A stretch of 8,597 nucleotides of DNA from Thermoplasmata archaeon (GTDB lineage Archaea; Thermoplasmatota; Thermoplasmata; Halarchaeoplasmatales; Halarchaeoplasmataceae), in contig JAFDUB010000073.1 of the NCBI GenBank assembly GCA_019594025.1, positions 1-8,597 on the forward strand. Reading direction: 5' to 3'. The position numbers and the translations under genes were made by a program. This document shows, piece by piece, positions 5,534 through 8,597 of the stretch (positions are counted from its first letter, which is position 1; the number at the start of each line of letters is the position of its first letter). The notes beneath the pieces are model-generated. The model was not told the DNA's origin and did not search any database. It was given only the letters and a program-made list of their open reading frames with translations.

Positions 5534-6850
5534 ATGCGTTCAGATATCGAGTCGAGAGTATTAGCGAAGGTAAAACCTACCAGTGCCACTGTTGAAGAGG
5601 TAAAAGAGGTGGTTGAAGAGCTTAAAGAACGTTTGAACTCTCTATCTGAAGGCAGATATCGACCGCTACTGGTGGGTTCGGTGCCCAAGGAAACCTTTCT
5701 TAAGGAACCAGACATAGATATATTCATCTTATTTTCTCAGGATTCTTCTTACAAGGAGTTAAAAGAAGTCGGCCTTCATGTGGGTAACCAGATCCTAGAG
5801 AATACTGTTGAAAAGTACGCTGAGCACCCATATACACACGGTAAGTACAAAGGATACGATGTGGATATCGTCCCCTGCTTTGAAGTGGAGGATATCGAGG
5901 ACATGAAATCCTCCGTTGATAGAACACCCTTACATACCGAATATATCTTGTCCCATCTAGAAGAAGAACAGAAGGATGAAGTGATCTTATCGAAGGCCTT
6001 CTTGAAGGGCATAGGTGCTTACAGTGCCGAAAGCCGTGTTCAGGGATTCTCCGGCTATCTTTGTGAACTGTTGGTTCTAGAGTACGGAAGTTTTGTCGAT
6101 CTGCTGAAAGCCGCCAGCGAATGGAAATTCGGAGAAACCATCCCTGGAACTGCAGACGATCATAATTTTGAAGAGCCTTTGGTGGTGATCGATCCCGTGG
6201 ATCCACGGAGGAACGTAGCTTCCGCTTTATCCGAGTACAACTTTTATCTTTTCATACACGCCGCTCAATCATATCTTGAGGATCCCAGTATCAACTTCTT
6301 CTTCCCCGAAAAAATACCGATTAAAAAACCAAAGGAGCTTAAACTGGATGTAGAGGATCGAGGAACCCATTTTATCGATATCACAATCCCCTGTCCGGAC
6401 GTGGTGGACGATAACCTTTACCCTCAGGTTCACAAAGCCAGACGAGCACTGTACGATTGCTTGGAGCGTAACGATTTTTCAGTACTTCATCAGGACGATT
6501 ACGTCATCGAGGGTTCGATCCATTTGATGTTCGAGCTAAAGCATGGAAACCTACCATCGCTGATAAAACATGAGGGCCCTCCAATCGGAAACCCGCATAC
6601 GGAATCCTTTGAAAATAAATACGGGTCGGATATCTACATCGAACACGGAAGATTGATGGTTGATAGAAAAAGGCGAGTCAGAACCGCAAAACAAGCGATC
6701 AGGAAAGCGGTAAAAAAATTGGACCTAGGTAGCGATCTAAACGATTATTTTTTGGATGATTTAATGATAGTTGAAGGTAAGGATATAGCTGAAAAATATC
6801 CGTCAGTATTGAGTAAATTTATGGATAAGAGATTACCCTGGAAACGATAG
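5534..6850 (+). CDS. cca: CCA-adding tRNA nucleotidyltransferase, archaeal class I
   Basis: It adds or repairs the 3'-terminal CCA of tRNAs in the cytoplasm, using CTP and ATP without a nucleic-acid template. At 438 residues it is essentially the length of the archaeal class I enzymes. The nucleotidyltransferase signature is GSVPKETFLKEPDIDIFILF (48-67), with catalytic carboxylates Asp60 and Asp62 and the third at Asp111 in YDVDIVPCF (108-116). Further family blocks are VDRTPLHTEYI (128-138), LSKAFLKGIGAYSAESRVQG (152-171) with FSGYLCELL (172-180), and VVIDPVDPRRNVASALS (217-233). Asp60 stands where a Glu is often found, a normal carboxylate exchange. The ATG at 5534 matches the leaderless promoter spacing. 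The gene is monocistronic: debris lies upstream, and the next gene has its own TATA box 30 bases after the stop. The call is secure. Confidence 0.97.
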   Translation: MRSDIESRVLAKVKPTSATVEEVKEVVEELKERLNSLSEGRYRPLLVGSVPKETFLKEPDIDIFILFSQDSSYKELKEVGLHVGNQILENTVEKYAEHPYTHGKYKGYDVDIVPCFEVEDIEDMKSSVDRTPLHTEYILSHLEEEQKDEVILSKAFLKGIGAYSAESRVQGFSGYLCELLVLEYGSFVDLLKAASEWKFGETIPGTADDHNFEEPLVVIDPVDPRRNVASALSEYNFYLFIHAAQSYLEDPSINFFFPEKIPIKKPKELKLDVEDRGTHFIDITIPCPDVVDDNLYPQVHKARRALYDCLERNDFSVLHQDDYVIEGSIHLMFELKHGNLPSLIKHEGPPIGNPHTESFENKYGSDIYIEHGRLMVDRKRRVRTAKQAIRKAVKKLDLGSDLNDYFLDDLMIVEGKDIAEKYPSVLSKFMDKRLPWKR

Positions 6851-6880
6851 ATAACTATTCGATAGTTGTACCAAATTCAT

Positions 6881-6888
6881 TTTATATT
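6881..6888 (+). promoter_or_regulatory. Putative TATA box of the surface-protein gene
   Basis: TTTATATT, in the AT-rich spacer after cca, is centred near 6885, which predicts transcription from about 6909-6912. That is downstream of the in-frame ATG at 6904 and just before AGGTG (6911-6915), so the ATG at 6922 is the better start. Confidence 0.5.
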
Positions 6889-6921
6889 TTAATTAGCTCT
6901 TTTATGGAACAGGTGTATAGA

Positions 6922-8472
6922 ATGATGAAAAAGATCGCGATTCTTACCCTTTTCATAATGCTTGTATTTGGAACGTTTTCTCCTATCAATGTAGGTGAAA
7001 ATGCTGAGGATAACAGTGTTTTGGATGAAAACAACGAAACATCGGAATATAGTGAGGTAAAGAACAAAACATTTTACATGGGTAGGGTAGAGGACGCTGT
7101 AGACGTAGGATATAGGACAACAAAAGAGATGATCAACAGCACTTACCCCGTTGGAACAGGAAATAGAACCGATCTTAGTTATTTTAGAGTACTTGTTGAT
7201 TGGCATCTTTATCCCACTTTAGCCGGTGATCTTACCCTTGATGGTACATCCTCTTTGACTGTATGGACGAGATCTCCCCAAGGGGGTATTGTAGACATGA
7301 CTTACAGACTAACTGAAATAGATCCTGATGGTGAAAAAGATATCGTGGGTGAAGATGAGGTTAGGACAGATGTGGACACTGAATGGAGTATCCATGAGGT
7401 GCCTATCAGCATAGACAATCATACAGCATCGGAGGGATCTACATTGATGGTTACATTAGATATATGGGGTGATAGGTTTAGGCAGTATGAGATCGCCTAT
7501 GGGGGTTACATAGAGGATGAAGAGGGAGATCCCTTCATGGCTGATACGAACGTGACCCTTCCTTGTTTAGATTATGTGCAAGTATCTGATGTATATACGA
7601 AAGATAGTGAGGGCAATGTGACCGATGTTTTTCATCCGGAAGCTGTAGATAAAAATATAACAATCCATGCCAATTTAACGAATCCGTTTGGCGGGTATGA
7701 TATAAATTGGGTGAATCTCACCCTGGAAGGTCCGGATGGAGAGTTGAAGCTGGACAATGTTACGATGGAAAAAACTTACGGCGAATTCAATTCTTATGAA
7801 AGTAGGTATAAAATAACCTGGAATTATAGTGGAGAACCTGAGGGGGTATATCAAATCTCAGTTCGAGGTGTGGATAATAATGGTATAGTAGAATGGCACT
7901 CAACCGGCCAGTTTGGAGGTCATGATGTTTATGGATACCATTCATTCCTGATTGGAGATCTTGATTTTTATGCCAATATAAAAGTAGTGGATGAGCTAGG
8001 GATTCCTTTGGAAGACACGAAAGTAAATCTTAAATTAGATCCTCATACCATAGTTGATAGCAGGGTGACTGATTCAGAAGGTATAGCAAACTTTACCGTC
8101 GCGAATGTTACTTATCACATCAGTGTATTTTGGGAGGACTCAGAAGTAACGACCAACCGAACTTTAGATGTAGGTGAGGTCGGTAGTAGACCTCGAGATA
8201 ATCCCTTTGAGGTCAAAGCGGCTATATTTTACTCAACTATTACAATTTTAGACGCAGAAGATGAACCGATTGAAGAAGCGAGTGTTTACATAACCCATCC
8301 AAATGGAACCACATTACATCCTCCTCTAATCACAAAAGAAGATGGTACATTCTCTTTAGATCAAACACCAGAGGGCTTGTATAGTATAGAAGTTTGGTGG
8401 AAGGGAAGAGAGGTTGGGATTTTTGAAATTGCTATAGATTGGGATAATATAGATCATTCGATTAACATCTAA
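6922..8472 (+). CDS. Secreted surface protein with carboxypeptidase-regulatory-like repeats; C-terminus unreliable
   Basis: 516 residues are visible. The N-terminus MMKK followed by IAILTLFIMLVFGTF (5-19) is a signal peptide or N-terminal anchor; no lipobox Cys is present. The mature part is acidic and beta-rich, with at least 16 N-X-S/T sequons (for example NKT, NST, NRT, NHT, NVT, NIT, NLT, NFT), as in archaeal N-glycosylated envelope proteins. The first 340 or so residues are not assigned. Two successive repeats follow, about 348-434 (FYANIKVVDELGIPLEDTKV) and 435-516 (FYSTITILDAEDEPIEEASV), each with the D-x-x-G/E-x-P-L/I-E-x-A/T-x-V pattern of prealbumin-like / carboxypeptidase-regulatory domains. 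ATG 6922 is chosen from AGGTG and the TATA spacing; ATG 6904 adds six residues. The stop TAA lies inside the loop of the terminal inverted repeat and is probably an artefact, so the gene likely continues. The exact role is unknown; envelope adhesion or structure is inferred. Confidence 0.85.
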   Translation: MMKKIAILTLFIMLVFGTFSPINVGENAEDNSVLDENNETSEYSEVKNKTFYMGRVEDAVDVGYRTTKEMINSTYPVGTGNRTDLSYFRVLVDWHLYPTLAGDLTLDGTSSLTVWTRSPQGGIVDMTYRLTEIDPDGEKDIVGEDEVRTDVDTEWSIHEVPISIDNHTASEGSTLMVTLDIWGDRFRQYEIAYGGYIEDEEGDPFMADTNVTLPCLDYVQVSDVYTKDSEGNVTDVFHPEAVDKNITIHANLTNPFGGYDINWVNLTLEGPDGELKLDNVTMEKTYGEFNSYESRYKITWNYSGEPEGVYQISVRGVDNNGIVEWHSTGQFGGHDVYGYHSFLIGDLDFYANIKVVDELGIPLEDTKVNLKLDPHTIVDSRVTDSEGIANFTVANVTYHISVFWEDSEVTTNRTLDVGEVGSRPRDNPFEVKAAIFYSTITILDAEDEPIEEASVYITHPNGTTLHPPLITKEDGTFSLDQTPEGLYSIEVWWKGREVGIFEIAIDWDNIDHSINI

Positions 8473-8597
8473 ATGATAGACCTCGGTGTTAATCGAATGA
8501 TCTATATTATCCCAATCTATAGCAATTTCAAAAATCCCAACCTCTCTTCCCTTCCACCAAACTTCTATACTATACAAGCCCTCTGGTGTTTGATCTA
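8357..8597. repeat. Perfect inverted repeat at window end, probable fold-back chimera
   Basis: Arm 8357-8467 (111 bases) is the exact reverse complement of arm 8487-8597, around a 19-base loop (8468-8486). The second arm ends at the last base, so the repeat may be longer. The left arm is coding sequence of the surface protein. Reversing the loop keeps that frame open (SINTEVYHLDVN), and the arms meet at the short inverted match ATTAACA/TGTTAAT. This is the pattern left when a 3' end folds back and primes on itself during amplification or library making. A true genomic inverted duplication is the alternative. Confidence 0.93.

Noticed and set aside
5724..6206. Minus-strand 160-codon frame
   Set aside because: It lies entirely inside cca in another frame, and cca is supported by catalytic motifs and length.
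8356..8577. Minus-strand 73-codon frame at the right end
   Set aside because: It is the inverted copy of the surface-protein C-terminus produced by the palindrome. It is useful only because its loop reading shows the likely true continuation.
1..8597. tRNA, rRNA or CRISPR array
   Set aside because: GGTTC-type T-loop look-alikes near 2236 and 6512 lie inside gcvPA and cca with no cloverleaf around them. No spaced direct repeats of CRISPR type were seen.

Overview
The window reads as archaeal chromosomal DNA of moderate GC content, with well-kept genes alternating with gene debris. The archaeal assignment rests on four things: an archaeal-type (class I) CCA-adding enzyme, a DUF234-type ATPase that is common in archaea, TATA/BRE-like boxes placed about 25 bases before probable leaderless or short-leader starts, and a glycine decarboxylase split into two subunits. 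The lineage cannot be fixed from this sequence.

Layout from left to right. (1) 1-2389, minus strand: the two-gene operon gcvPA-gcvPB for the P-protein of the glycine cleavage system. The genes overlap by 4 bases, and gcvPB runs off the left edge. (2) 2390-3316: about 0.9 kb with no intact gene. It holds the gcvPA promoter, an unrecognised degenerate open frame with palindromes, and, on the minus strand, the remains of an MntA-HepT toxin-antitoxin pair. HepT has lost its middle and carries an insertion; MntA keeps only its C-terminal end. (3) 3317-4684, plus strand: an ATPase with a DUF234 / PD-(D/E)XK-like C-terminus, with two tandem palindromes between its TATA box and start codon. (4) 4685-5533: a second stretch of debris, with a decayed minus-strand gene of about 200 codons carrying several stops and a frameshift. 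(5) 5534-6850, plus strand: cca. (6) 6922-8472, plus strand: a secreted, sequon-rich surface protein with carboxypeptidase-regulatory-like repeats. Its apparent stop codon is probably false.

The last 241 bases form a perfect inverted repeat (two 111-base arms around a 19-base loop) that ends at the last base of the window. This looks like a fold-back (self-priming) chimera. Turning the loop around keeps the surface-protein frame open into what looks like the start of a further repeat, so the real gene should continue.

The intact genes do not form one pathway: glycine catabolism, tRNA 3'-end maturation and a surface protein are separate housekeeping or cell-envelope units. The ATPase sits between two gene graveyards, which suggests an island of turnover between gcvPA and cca. 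I did not find a convincing new multi-gene system. The most distinctive items are the tandem-palindrome control region of the ATPase, the ruined HepT-MntA pair, and the terminal inverted duplication.
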